Below are positions 9,288-18,254 of a stretch of 64,000 bases of DNA, piece after piece. The notes under the pieces are model-generated. The model did not search any database. It was not told where the DNA came from and saw only the letters and a program-made list of their open reading frames with translations. The stretch spans positions 434,001 to 498,000 of the forward strand of contig JAJDZU010000024.1 in assembly GCA_022824495.1 (NCBI GenBank), read 5' to 3'. The DNA comes from Chloroflexota bacterium. Lineage in GTDB: Bacteria > Chloroflexota > UBA11872. Numbering within the stretch: the stretch's first letter is position 1; every line of letters begins with the position of its first letter. Both the position numbers and the translations under genes were made by a program.

Positions 9288-10409
9288 TCAGTGGTCCGGC
9301 GCCTCGGTCCCGTTGGTCGAGTGCGAGCCGTTGGTTGAGGGCTGGATCACCGGCAGCGGATCCCCGGTCACCACGCTGCGTGCGCCGGCAAACAGGTTCC
9401 AGCTTGAACCCCCGTCCTGCCAGATCGCGTCACACCCGCGGCAGAGCGTGTAATCGTCCAGCTCGCCGCTCACGTGGGCCTCGCGGATTGCGCGATACGA
9501 CGGGTTGTTCCAGATGTCCAGCAACGACTCGTTCGTCAGATCACCCATGATCTGGTCCTCGCCGAAGTCCGCGCAGCACGAGGGGACCTTGCCGTCCCAG
9601 TAGATCGCCATGGACTTCCAGAGCCAGTTGCAGGGGTAATAATTCGGACCGTGTGGACGCGCGGTGTAAAAGTCGGACGAATCCATCTGTCCGGCCCAAC
9701 CGTGCGCCCAGAACGTATCCCACTCATCCACCGGTAGCCCGTCAAAGCGCTGGCGGAAGTGTTCCGGAACGACTGGCGCCGCGCCTTTGGGAAAGCTGGA
9801 GTCCCAGAGTTGAATCACCTGCATCACGAAGTAGGGCTTCGGGCCGGACCGGCGCTTTCTCGACTCCAGCAGTCGCAAGACTCGATCCAGCGTGCGGTCA
9901 AACTGCGCACCTGCTCGCATCACTTCGTACTGTTCCGGTTCCCCCGAGTCGAAACTGATGGTCAGCTTGCTCGGCGCGGCGTCCAGCAGCTGCTCGATCT
10001 TCTCGTCACGCAACAGGGTCGCGTTGGTGTTGATGTGGGCGGCGATTCCGGCGCGCTCGCAGACCTCAATCATTTCGTAAATGTCCGGGTGCATCAGCGA
10101 CTCGCCGCGGAAGAACAGGTTGGCTTCCCGCACCGACGGCCGGGCCTCGTCGATGATCCTGCGGAACAGGCCCATGTCCATGAACGGCTTTTGCTTCTTG
10201 AGTTCGTCGGCGAGCACGCTTTGCGGACACATGGGACAGCGCAGGTTGCACGCGCTGGTCGGTTCGATGTGCAGCTTGATCGGCCCGTACGGCAGGTCCG
10301 TCGAGCCGCGCATCCAGTGATACGCAAACCGACCAAGCGACGGACGCAGGATGGCCCGATGCCGACGGTACTTGACCAGCAGGTCTTTCGCCTGGCTGAT
10401 CGAGTTCAC
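9288..10409 (-). CDS. Radical SAM/SPASM-domain protein in a glycan locus
   Basis: A 373-residue radical SAM enzyme. The 4Fe-4S/SAM motif C-x3-C-x2-C is present as C54, C58 and C61 (SACNLRCPMC). The GE-type motif follows (FFRGESLMHPDI) and then INTNATLL. The C-terminal third has a SPASM-like set of Cys (PCNW, SCC, LCRGC) that would hold one or two extra Fe-S clusters. Such proteins modify peptides, proteins or sugars; here the glycan context suggests a sugar or lipid carrier substrate, but this is not proven. The start is GTG at 10409, overlapping the stop of the Trm112-like gene as GTGA, so the two are translationally coupled and may work together. Confidence 0.88.
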   Translation of the reverse strand: MNSISQAKDLLVKYRRHRAILRPSLGRFAYHWMRGSTDLPYGPIKLHIEPTSACNLRCPMCPQSVLADELKKQKPFMDMGLFRRIIDEARPSVREANLFFRGESLMHPDIYEMIEVCERAGIAAHINTNATLLRDEKIEQLLDAAPSKLTISFDSGEPEQYEVMRAGAQFDRTLDRVLRLLESRKRRSGPKPYFVMQVIQLWDSSFPKGAAPVVPEHFRQRFDGLPVDEWDTFWAHGWAGQMDSSDFYTARPHGPNYYPCNWLWKSMAIYWDGKVPSCCADFGEDQIMGDLTNESLLDIWNNPSYRAIREAHVSGELDDYTLCRGCDAIWQDGGSSWNLFAGARSVVTGDPLPVIQPSTNGSHSTNGTEAPDH

Positions 10410-10636
10410 GAGCGGGCGGCTTCTTCGCGTCTCGGTGGGATCGCGTCCTCCCACAGCATGTTGGGAATCCCGTCCTCGACTTTGTATCGATAACCGCAGA
10501 CCGTGCAGACCAGGAAGGTACCCGCGATACGCAATACGCCGTCGTCGCGCGGATGATCGTCATTCACGCAGCGCAGAATCGCCAGGAAGTCGTCTGGAAT
10601 GAGCGGCGGCGCGGACGTCGCGTCCGAATCAGCCAT
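10406..10636 (-). CDS. Trm112-like zinc-ribbon small protein
   Basis: A 76-residue protein matching the Trm112/UPF0434 family in its core: FLAILRC, then FLVCTVCGYRYKVEDGIPNML. Family members are small zinc-ribbon partners that activate other enzymes, and many bacterial ones lie in O-antigen or glycan clusters. The ribbon is unusual: C23, C44 and C47 are present but the second Cys of the first CxxC is replaced (C-V-N-D), so a full four-Cys site is not formed unless a Asp or His substitutes. It is coupled by GTGA to the radical SAM gene, which suggests it may be that protein's partner. Confidence 0.82.
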   Translation of the reverse strand: MADSDATSAPPLIPDDFLAILRCVNDDHPRDDGVLRIAGTFLVCTVCGYRYKVEDGIPNMLWEDAIPPRREEAARS

Positions 10637-10665
10637 TAGTGTCGCCTGCTCCCTTCAATTTGAAG

Positions 10666-12912
10666 CTAGAGCATGAAATGCAGCGTGTCAAAGCTAATCA
10701 ACAGGGCGGCAAACGCGCCAATCGAAAGAAAACGGAACGACCACACGCCGCGCGCGGAGGGCCAGATTCGACCGCTCAAGCCCACCCAGGCCCCCAGCGC
10801 CGTGAATTGCAGGACTAGCAGGAGCGCAGCCACCCAAAACAGGAATCCCGGATAGGCCAGAAAACTCTCCGTGAGGCTTAGCGACCAGAAGTCCAGCCCC
10901 AGGCCATGTTCGGGGTTCTTGGGCACGGCATCGATCCCAAAACGGAGCCATGGCGTGCGGCCCAGGGCGTCGGCCAACCAGTCCGTTCGGTCGGGCGCAA
11001 TCAGGTTCACGGCGTCGGCTCGAAGGAGCCAGGCATGGGCCAGCAACGGTGAGAACTGGTACGCATAGAGCACTGCCGCGAAGTCGCCTTCAGGTTGGAT
11101 CGACGACCACGGCTGATAGTCAGCGCCGCCATAAACCGCGCCATTCAGCGGCACCGCACCCGCAACCTGCTGCTGAAAGAGATCCAGGTAAGAGATAAAG
11201 TCCTTGGAAACGCCCATGAATTGCACGCTGGCGCTGACGAGGACCACACCGGCCAGAGCCACGCCGGGCAGCCAGGTACGCGCTCGCTCAAGAACTCGCT
11301 CAAGTAGCGGGGCCCCCACGATCACCAGCAACGGAAGCGCCGGAACCAGGTAGCGCGGGCCCCACGTATTGCCGCCGTACCAGACCTGTTTGCGACTGTA
11401 GAGCAGGGCGTAGGCGATCGGGATGCCCACGAATACGAGCGACCGCCAGCCATGGCGACGAATGAACCAGGGCAGCACCGGCAACGTGACCAGCAGAATC
11501 GGGTTGTACCAGAGCACACCTTTGCCCCAGCTGCTGATGAGACCGACGAGTCCCAGGCGAAACGGCAGTTCCAGCCAGCCCCGCTGCAGACCGCCGATGA
11601 GTTCACTCACGTACAGCAGGTGGAAGTCGAACAGCACTGCCGCCGCCGCGAGGGCTGGCGGAATGACGACCAGAAACGGCGCTGAAAACAGCAGCGCCGG
11701 TCGAATCGAGTGCCGGAGGGTCTCCCGCCACGTACGCTCCGACCTGGCGCCAACCACAAGTCCGGCCAGCAGGATCGGCACGGCGATCACGCTGACGTAC
11801 TTTGTCAGCACCGCCGCGAACGCCACGAGTCCGGCCAGCAGTGCGTAGCGATGCCGTCCGGTCGAGCCGTGCACCAGCAAGAGCCATACCGCCGCCAATA
11901 GCAGCGTGGTAACCAGCGGCTCGGAAAAGTCGAACTTGGCGTAAGGCCACGCCATCGTTCCAACGGCGTAAATCAGTCCGCTGACAAGAGCCACGCGCTC
12001 GCTGTAATTCAGCCGTCGCACAATCCGCACCACCAGCACGACGCCAAGGGCCGATACGAACGCGTTCGCCAACGCGACCCAGATGCGTCGGAAGAACTCG
12101 CGGTTTTGCCGTTCCGACCAGACACGTCCGACCCCGGGCCCGTCGATCCAACTCCCGTCGGTGGACCGCAGTGCCAGGCCATCGACATAGAAATTGCCGT
12201 CCGGCAGCAAATAAGTGATTCGCGCCGACTCGAGTTGCCGGGGCGAGTCGAAGCGCCAGGTCGCTCCGTAGTAATAGGCGCGCGCGTTGCCGATGTGACG
12301 CGCCACCGGTGGCGGTTGATCGTGCTGAATCACGGCGCGCACGTCGCCACGGTCGTAGGCCCACTCTGCGGTTTCGATGCCGACTCGGATTGGATGCTCG
12401 GTGGATTGTCCCGAGGCGTCGGTGAGCTCGAGCCGCGCGATCTCAGTCCCCTGCGTAAAGCCGGCGCTCAGCCCGCTGTGCGACACCAGCGCAAGTCGGT
12501 CGTAGGATCCGGGTTCGATTTCGAGCAGAAGCTCTTGCCGGACATCTGGTCCCGGTGTCCCGCCGAGTGCGGGCTGATTCACCAGCAGGACGTCGTACTC
12601 GCCCAGGGGAATGCGGTCCCGCTGCGGCGCTTGCTTGGCCAGCGGCTCGGCAAACGCCACGATCGGCATAAACGCCGTCGGCAAGCCCACGCCCCAGCGA
12701 GCGAAGTTCCTGTTCTGGTCGCGCAGATACGCGTGACCTCGATCAATCATCACGCTCTTGGCCATTTCGAACGCAAACGTCCCGTCCGCGCTGTAGCCCG
12801 AGCCGTTCCGCGCCGGACCTAGGCTCATCGAATAGAACGTGAAGGCGAAGAGGAACAGCAGAAACACGGGGCGCACCCGGCCCCAACCCATCAGGCGGCG
12901 CACATGCGTCAT
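10666..12912 (-). CDS. Polytopic membrane protein, GT39/GT-C mannosyltransferase-like
   Basis: A 748-residue protein with a first membrane helix near residues 15-30 (FLLFLFAFTFYSMSLGP), then about 250 residues of mostly extracytoplasmic sequence, then about ten helices up to the C-terminus. The pattern (short helix, large loop, helix bundle, YSERVALVSGLIYAVGTMAWPYAK) is that of GT-C enzymes that use polyprenyl-phosphate sugars on the outer face, such as the GT39 family. The loop near residues 130-250 looks like a beta-sandwich. An acidic DxD-like catalytic motif is not clear, so enzymatic activity is inferred. It lies between the Trm112-like gene and the GT4 gene with the inserted module. Confidence 0.72.
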   Translation of the reverse strand: MTHVRRLMGWGRVRPVFLLFLFAFTFYSMSLGPARNGSGYSADGTFAFEMAKSVMIDRGHAYLRDQNRNFARWGVGLPTAFMPIVAFAEPLAKQAPQRDRIPLGEYDVLLVNQPALGGTPGPDVRQELLLEIEPGSYDRLALVSHSGLSAGFTQGTEIARLELTDASGQSTEHPIRVGIETAEWAYDRGDVRAVIQHDQPPPVARHIGNARAYYYGATWRFDSPRQLESARITYLLPDGNFYVDGLALRSTDGSWIDGPGVGRVWSERQNREFFRRIWVALANAFVSALGVVLVVRIVRRLNYSERVALVSGLIYAVGTMAWPYAKFDFSEPLVTTLLLAAVWLLLVHGSTGRHRYALLAGLVAFAAVLTKYVSVIAVPILLAGLVVGARSERTWRETLRHSIRPALLFSAPFLVVIPPALAAAAVLFDFHLLYVSELIGGLQRGWLELPFRLGLVGLISSWGKGVLWYNPILLVTLPVLPWFIRRHGWRSLVFVGIPIAYALLYSRKQVWYGGNTWGPRYLVPALPLLVIVGAPLLERVLERARTWLPGVALAGVVLVSASVQFMGVSKDFISYLDLFQQQVAGAVPLNGAVYGGADYQPWSSIQPEGDFAAVLYAYQFSPLLAHAWLLRADAVNLIAPDRTDWLADALGRTPWLRFGIDAVPKNPEHGLGLDFWSLSLTESFLAYPGFLFWVAALLLVLQFTALGAWVGLSGRIWPSARGVWSFRFLSIGAFAALLISFDTLHFML

Positions 12913-12936
12913 GCGACAGCCCGGATGTGGGCGCGA

Positions 12937-14517
12937 CTACTGGCCAACGAGATTCGTGACCAGATCGTTAAGTCGATCCCGAAACGCCGACGTGTTGAAG
13001 CGCTGGCTTGAGCGGCTGGCCTGCGTCGCCATGCGGCCTCGCAATTCCTGATCCCGGATAAGGCTCCACGTCCGCTCGCGCAACTCGCTGGTCGTGGTCC
13101 AGAGAAAACCGTCCTGTCCGTCGTGAACGACTTCAGGTGGTCCACCCTGATTTAACACGACTGGCACGACCGCATTGGCCATGGCCTCCACCACGGAAAT
13201 CCCAAAGTGCTCAAACTTGATCGGATTGCGATTGACGCTCTCACCGTACCCGGCGGCATGCCAGTAGATCTGCGCTTCACCGTAAAGGCGCTGCAAGTCC
13301 TTGAACGGGGCATCGACGGCAAACTCAACCGGATACCCTTCCGCACGCTGGCGCAAATCGTCGGTGTAGGCCAGATCAGCATCTCGTCGACTCTGATGGC
13401 CGGCCAGGCGCAGCGTCCAGCCGTCCAGACCATCGCGGCACATCTGCTTGAACTGATCGATCAGCACGCCGTGCTTCTTCTCGTGCGAGCCGCGAAAGAA
13501 GCGACCGACGCTCAAAATCGACCGTGACTTGGCACGAGGTTCCGCCCAACTCGTATCCACCGGCGGATACAGCAGTGGCCCGCTACGTTGCCAGTAGCTT
13601 TCCATCCACGTGCGGCTGTACGCCGAGATTGGACAGATCAGATCGTACGTATCGAGATTGGCCAATGAATGTGGCTCCGGCAGCCACTCGAGACGCCAGC
13701 CCAGTTCCGGCAACGCGCGACGGAACAGCAGCTCATAGAGAAAGTGCCGGGGATCGCGCACCCGAACGTCGGTAACGGCCAGACCGATCTCGCGATTGTC
13801 CGCCTCGGCCGTCTCATTGGCCGGATTCCTGGTCGGCGACATCAGCAGCAGATTGGCGAATCCATCCTTCACATATTGGCGGTCAAGACTGATGCGCCAC
13901 GTCTCAAAGTGGCCCGGACGCGGTGCAAACGCGTGTTCGGCTACCAGGTGCCCGTTCGCCAGGCAACGGACCGGCAAGCCTCCGGCGGGCCTGAAATTTC
14001 CGGCCACAATGTCGATGGGCACGGGCCCACGGCCGCGCGGCACGCGCAGTCTGACGCGAGCGTGATCGGTCGTGTACCGAAACCACCCGCGGCCAAGCTC
14101 CTGGACGTCGTAGAAGCCGTCGCTCCATTCGGGCAACAGCAGCTGTCGCTTGAGGAACCGGCCGACAGACTGACGCATTCGCTCGGGCCAGGTGCGATCG
14201 ATTGGTGATGGGAAGAGCACGAGCATCACGCTATGGCGCGCTGCCGATGGTTGGTTGGTCATGAACGACGAGTTGACGAACAGGTCGTACTCGCGAGTGA
14301 CCTCCGCAAACCGATTGGGCGGGAGCGCTGGAATCACGCGCACACCAATATGATCCAGATCGATGTGAAGGGCATCCGCCAGGGCGTCCCGCTCGACTGG
14401 GCGATGCGTGATGAGTTCGGTGTCGAAGCGCTCGGCCAGGACGCGCGCCGCCATGACGGCGTGACGCTCGCCCCCTCCCTTCTCGTGCAGCCAGCGGTTG
14501 TAGACCGCCGCCTTCAC
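12937..14517 (-). CDS. GT4-like glycosyltransferase with an inserted beta-sandwich module
   Basis: A 526-residue glycosyltransferase, about 150 residues longer than the GT4 norm. Residues 1-130 form the N-terminal Rossmann half (AAVYNRWLHEKGGGERHA). Residues about 134-256 are an insert rich in beta strands, from WSDGFYDVQELGRGWF to ADNREIGLAVTDVRVRD. The fold then resumes with YDLICPISAYSRTWMESYW, SILSVGRFFRGSHEKKHG and the donor motif KFEHFGISVVEAMANAVVP. The insert resembles the tail of the neighbouring Wzt protein and the insert in the GT2, so it may bind the same glycan. Start is GTG in a GTGA overlap with the GT2 gene. Catalytic residues of the GT4 half look intact. Confidence 0.85.
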   Translation of the reverse strand: MKAAVYNRWLHEKGGGERHAVMAARVLAERFDTELITHRPVERDALADALHIDLDHIGVRVIPALPPNRFAEVTREYDLFVNSSFMTNQPSAARHSVMLVLFPSPIDRTWPERMRQSVGRFLKRQLLLPEWSDGFYDVQELGRGWFRYTTDHARVRLRVPRGRGPVPIDIVAGNFRPAGGLPVRCLANGHLVAEHAFAPRPGHFETWRISLDRQYVKDGFANLLLMSPTRNPANETAEADNREIGLAVTDVRVRDPRHFLYELLFRRALPELGWRLEWLPEPHSLANLDTYDLICPISAYSRTWMESYWQRSGPLLYPPVDTSWAEPRAKSRSILSVGRFFRGSHEKKHGVLIDQFKQMCRDGLDGWTLRLAGHQSRRDADLAYTDDLRQRAEGYPVEFAVDAPFKDLQRLYGEAQIYWHAAGYGESVNRNPIKFEHFGISVVEAMANAVVPVVLNQGGPPEVVHDGQDGFLWTTTSELRERTWSLIRDQELRGRMATQASRSSQRFNTSAFRDRLNDLVTNLVGQ

Positions 14518-15875
14518 GACGACTCGAGGAACGGACGCAACTCGCGACCGTCCAGCGGGGCAAGGCGCGCTTCCTGGCCCCGCAGCCGCCAGGTTCTCGG
14601 CCCGGCCAGGGCGGCGTCACCGAGTGCCCGGAGGCGCGCCGCCACTCGGCGCGCCGCTTCCACGTCACGTAGGGCCAACGCATTCCGGAAGTCGCCTGAG
14701 GCAAACTGCATAGCGGTCGCCGCGTGCCGGCTCACCCACGACCGCGGCGCGTTTTTTCCAAGCATCCGCAGCTTGCCGAACTCAACGTTGCGGACGAAGC
14801 CCGGCGACCACTCCCGGCTGAGCGCCGCGTGTTCGTGGCGAACAACGGATGCTGGCTCATACCAGAACCGCCAACCGCGACGTCGGGCGCGCCAGGCAAG
14901 GTCCGCATCCTCGTAGTACATAAAGATGCCGTCGTCCAGGTAGTCCAGTGCCTCCAGCATCGCCCGCCGATAGAGCACGGCCGCGCCCTTGACCGCGAAG
15001 ACTTCCCGGGGCTGGTTGTAGGAGGAGTCGTCCCAGGCCGACCAGGGAACGCCCGCCAGGAGGTGCGTTCCACGATCGCGCATCGAACCGTCGGCCAGCG
15101 GCCTGATGCCGGCACATTCAATCGCCGGCCGCGCCAGCCGCCTCACCGCGTCGGCGCTCAAGTCAATCTGAAGCGTCGTGCGCTCAGTCGGCACCCGGGT
15201 CTCGACCAGCGGCTGGTCGCCGGCGCGAACGCTGATCGCGACCGGCGCCCGTCCGTCGCCCGAGGCCAAGTCCACGGACAACGTCGTTGCCCCGTCACGT
15301 ACCGGCACGGCGAGTTCAAGCTCGGCCTCGGTCCAGCGAAACGGGTGGCCGTACGCATTCAGTTCCACACCATGGGCGCCGCCGATCACGTCGGCGGCGC
15401 CCGCTCGTGACCCCGCGCCATAAAAGCGGACGCCAAGCTGCCGCGTATCTGGTGGCGGCGGGCAAAACGTCGGGACGTTCAACCGCAGCGGAAGCCGGTC
15501 GTACTGATGCAGTAGCTTCGCCCCCACACCGCCGGCCAACGGGTCGCCGGCAAGGCGTGCCACCAGCGGCCACAGCCAGTCGGGCTCCACCTCGGTGTCC
15601 GGGTTGAGCAGTCCCAGGTATGGCTCGCTTGCAGTCCGCAGTGCGCGGTTGTTGCCTCGCGAGAACCCCAGGTTGGCGCCATTCTCAATCAGTTCCACCT
15701 CGGGAAACGCTTGTTCGATGCTCGCTGGCGAGCCATCGCTCGATGCGTTGTCCACGACCGTTACGTGGAGATTCGGATAACGCGTGGCCAGCAAGCGCTC
15801 CAGGCAGCGCTCAATCCGCCCGGCGCCGTTGTAGTTCAGCACGACGATCCGAACGGGCGGATGGTCCGTGGTCAT
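14514..15875 (-). CDS. GT2 family rhamnosyltransferase-like enzyme with an inserted module
   Basis: A 453-residue inverting glycosyltransferase of the WbbL/rhamnosyltransferase type. The GT-A half starts VRIVVLNYNGAGRIERCLERL, followed by VDNASSDGS and the metal-binding LLNPDTEVEPDW. At about residues 165-265 an extra segment of beta character (HPFRWTEAELELAVPV, then ISVRAGDQPLVETR) interrupts the usual fold. The catalytic half resumes with FAVKGAAVLYRR and FMYYEDADLAWR, containing the ED-type motif of the family. A rhamnosyltransferase would fit the GDP-deoxyhexose cassette elsewhere in the window, but the donor is only inferred. Start ATG overlaps the Wzt stop by ATGA. Confidence 0.87.
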   Translation of the reverse strand: MTTDHPPVRIVVLNYNGAGRIERCLERLLATRYPNLHVTVVDNASSDGSPASIEQAFPEVELIENGANLGFSRGNNRALRTASEPYLGLLNPDTEVEPDWLWPLVARLAGDPLAGGVGAKLLHQYDRLPLRLNVPTFCPPPPDTRQLGVRFYGAGSRAGAADVIGGAHGVELNAYGHPFRWTEAELELAVPVRDGATTLSVDLASGDGRAPVAISVRAGDQPLVETRVPTERTTLQIDLSADAVRRLARPAIECAGIRPLADGSMRDRGTHLLAGVPWSAWDDSSYNQPREVFAVKGAAVLYRRAMLEALDYLDDGIFMYYEDADLAWRARRRGWRFWYEPASVVRHEHAALSREWSPGFVRNVEFGKLRMLGKNAPRSWVSRHAATAMQFASGDFRNALALRDVEAARRVAARLRALGDAALAGPRTWRLRGQEARLAPLDGRELRPFLESS

Positions 15876-17578
15876 TCCACCCGGATTGAGCGCACGGCGA
15901 TGCCGAGCGGGCGAGTGTCCGAGTCCAGGCCAACCTCGGCAGGTACCAGGGCATCGTCGACTTCGATGACCAGCTCGTGCGATGTCGGCGATGTCACCGG
16001 ATCCATCGGCACGACTACGTCCTCAAAGTCCATCCCGTGGAGTTGGAACGTTGCGATGTGAAGTCCGTTGAGGCTCACCCGGCCCTCGGCCTGTGCCCGG
16101 CCATGCAGCGGACGGCAGGCGGAGAGCACGAGCGATCCCTGACCGACGTCCTGGCAGACGTACGCCACGGCGCGTTCGCTGGTCCACCGAACGCGCGGCG
16201 GCCAGTTTTCCGCCGGAAACCAGCCTTCGCCGAGCCATTCAGACTCGCGTGCGCCCATGACCAGCCGCTCCGGCGGCGGCGCCCAGAACGGTCCGGCCGC
16301 TTCCGTGAGCATGTCCGGCTGGGCGATAGGCGCCAACGCGGATTGCAGTTCGTCCTCGGGTGGGGCTAGCGAGACTCTCCATTGCGACGGCACCACGGCC
16401 ACGCCGCGTTGGGAGACCGTCGCCTTGCCGACGAATATCGTGATGGCGTCAGGCCACATGTGGTACGGGCGTCTTCGATTCTCGGACGGCCACACGCCCA
16501 GCGATAGCTGATAGCTTCCAGGTCCAAGCGGCAGCGGACCAAGTGAGCACTCCACGCGCGTTCGTCCCGGCTGCACAGCGGTCGGTCCAAGGGTTGCCGC
16601 CGTGGAAGTCTCGTGCACGAGCAGACCGTCGCTTCGGCGGACGGCGCATCCAACCACCACGTCATCCAGGTAGTCGTCCGCCTCCAACTCCAAGTCCAAG
16701 CGCATCACGCCGCCGGGAAGAAAGGCGTAGCTCTCGATACCGGTGGCGCTATCGGCAACCGTTGCCGCTCGGATCCGCAGACGCTCGCCGCCCGGATCGG
16801 GCGCTGGTGACTCTTGCTCGGAAGCCGTCAATGCTTCCGAACCGCGCATGTGCTGCAGATACTGCTGAATCACATCGCGCGGGTCGCCCAGCGCCTGAGT
16901 CTTCCCCCGGTCGATCCACAGCACACGGTCGCAGAAGCGGCGCACCTGGATCGGATCGTGGGACACGAAGACCAGCGTGCGCCCGCGGGCCTTGATCTCA
17001 GCCAGCGCCTCATAGCACTTGGCCGTGAAGCGCGCGTCGCCAACCGCCAGCACCTCGTCGATCAGCAAGATGTCCGGATCGACGTTGATTGCAATCGAAA
17101 ACCCAAGCCGCATGAACATGCCCGACGAGTAGTGGCGAACCGGCGTGTCGATGAAGCGGTCCAATTCGGCAAAGGCCACGATGCGGTCGTAGAGCTGCCG
17201 CATTTCCTGACGCTCGATGCCCAGGAACGAACCGTTAAGGAAGATGTTCTCCCGCCCCGTCAGGTCTGGATGCATGCCCGCGCCGAGTTCGAGCAGACCG
17301 AACACCTTGCCGCGCGCCACCACATCGCCGGTCGTCGGTTCAATGGTGCGTGCCAGCAGCTTGAGTATCGTGGTCTTTCCCGAGCCGTTTGGGCCGATGA
17401 TGCCCAGCGTTTCGCCCGCGGCCACGTCCAGGTCGACGCCGTCAAGCGCCCAGAACTCTTCGTGTTCGATGCGTCGGCGACCGAGCAACGCCAGCACCAT
17501 GCCCTGCCACGTACGGGCGGCTTCATGCCGGATCCTGAAGCGCTTTCGCACGCCTCGAAGTTCGATGGCGGATGGCAT
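15872..17578 (-). CDS. ABC transporter ATPase with C-terminal glycan-binding part (Wzt-like)
   Basis: A 568-residue ATPase that, with an ABC-2 permease, would export a lipid-linked polysaccharide. Walker A is GPNGSGKTT at 62-70, the ABC signature is YSSGM at 150-154, Walker B is LLIDE at 171-175 and the H-loop His is 207. The ATPase part ends near 230. Residues 265-400 look like the Wzt carbohydrate-binding domain that recognises the end of the O-chain (GVMRLDLELEADDYLDDVVV). A further segment, 445-568, is a second beta-sandwich with GWFPAENW, RVRWTSERA and DTRPLGIAVRSIRV. Wzt proteins are usually about 400-430 residues, so this tail is extra. Its permease partner is 677 bases upstream, past an opposite-strand gene. 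Confidence 0.92.
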   Translation of the reverse strand: MPSAIELRGVRKRFRIRHEAARTWQGMVLALLGRRRIEHEEFWALDGVDLDVAAGETLGIIGPNGSGKTTILKLLARTIEPTTGDVVARGKVFGLLELGAGMHPDLTGRENIFLNGSFLGIERQEMRQLYDRIVAFAELDRFIDTPVRHYSSGMFMRLGFSIAINVDPDILLIDEVLAVGDARFTAKCYEALAEIKARGRTLVFVSHDPIQVRRFCDRVLWIDRGKTQALGDPRDVIQQYLQHMRGSEALTASEQESPAPDPGGERLRIRAATVADSATGIESYAFLPGGVMRLDLELEADDYLDDVVVGCAVRRSDGLLVHETSTAATLGPTAVQPGRTRVECSLGPLPLGPGSYQLSLGVWPSENRRRPYHMWPDAITIFVGKATVSQRGVAVVPSQWRVSLAPPEDELQSALAPIAQPDMLTEAAGPFWAPPPERLVMGARESEWLGEGWFPAENWPPRVRWTSERAVAYVCQDVGQGSLVLSACRPLHGRAQAEGRVSLNGLHIATFQLHGMDFEDVVVPMDPVTSPTSHELVIEVDDALVPAEVGLDSDTRPLGIAVRSIRVE

Positions 17579-17668
17579 TTAGACTTTGACTTCCGATCGC
17601 CGACCTACGCCAGCCAAGCGTCGCGATGGAATTGCCCGAAGCTGGCAACTGACGGGGAGAGATGTGCG

Positions 17669-18130
17669 ATGTCGCTGAATTTCGAGACACGGCAGGTTGA
17701 ATCCCAACCCATCCTGGGAATCCGAGCCACCAGCACCATGGACGAACTCAGCGAACTCATGGGGTCGTTGTTCGGCGAGGTTTACGGATACATCCAACAA
17801 TGCGGCCAGAATCCTGCCGGGATGCCCTTCTCCCGCTATCACAGCATGGACGCCCACACGGTCGACCTCGAATGCGGAATGCCGGTGGAGTCGGCCCTGG
17901 AGGGCACGAGTCGCGTTCAAGCAGGCGAGTTGCACGCCGGAACCGTCGCCACCGTCACGCACATGGGACCGTACGAAAGCCTCCCCAAGACCTGGTCGGC
18001 GCTGACGGAGTGGATGGGCTCGCAAGGGCTCGAACCTGCCGGTGCGCCCTGGGAGGTCTACGTCACGGACCCCGGCGCCGAGCCCGACACGTCGAAATGG
18101 CGGACCGACATCTTCTTCCCGGTACGCTGA
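17669..18130 (+). CDS. GyrI-like/effector-binding-domain small-molecule-binding protein
   Basis: A 153-residue protein of the GyrI-like (SOUL/AraC effector-binding) fold: FGEVYGYIQQCGQNPAGMPFSRYH and the C-terminal pattern PWEVYVTDPGAEPDTSKWRTDIFFPV, typical of members that bind hydrophobic or cationic ligands. There is no DNA-binding domain, so it is a stand-alone sensor or carrier. The ATG at 17669 has a GGGGAGA Shine-Dalgarno 8 bases upstream; longer upstream frames read through the wzt gene. It lies on the strand opposite to, and between, the wzt and wzm genes. Any link to glycan export is not known. Confidence 0.82.
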   Translation: MSLNFETRQVESQPILGIRATSTMDELSELMGSLFGEVYGYIQQCGQNPAGMPFSRYHSMDAHTVDLECGMPVESALEGTSRVQAGELHAGTVATVTHMGPYESLPKTWSALTEWMGSQGLEPAGAPWEVYVTDPGAEPDTSKWRTDIFFPVR

Positions 18131-18254
18131 ACGGGAGATCACGCTGACGCCTCGGATTCCAACGGCCTGAAGAACGGAACACGGCCGTCGTGAGGTGATG
18201 CCGGGCGTTCGCGTTGGCATGCGCGCTCTGAACACTCGCGTTTTCCCATCAAGC

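Noticed and set aside
16814..17668. Long plus-strand extension in front of the GyrI-like gene
   Set aside because: The frame stays open upstream through the wzt gene, but that part is antisense; the ATG at 17669 has a good ribosome site and family homology starts there.
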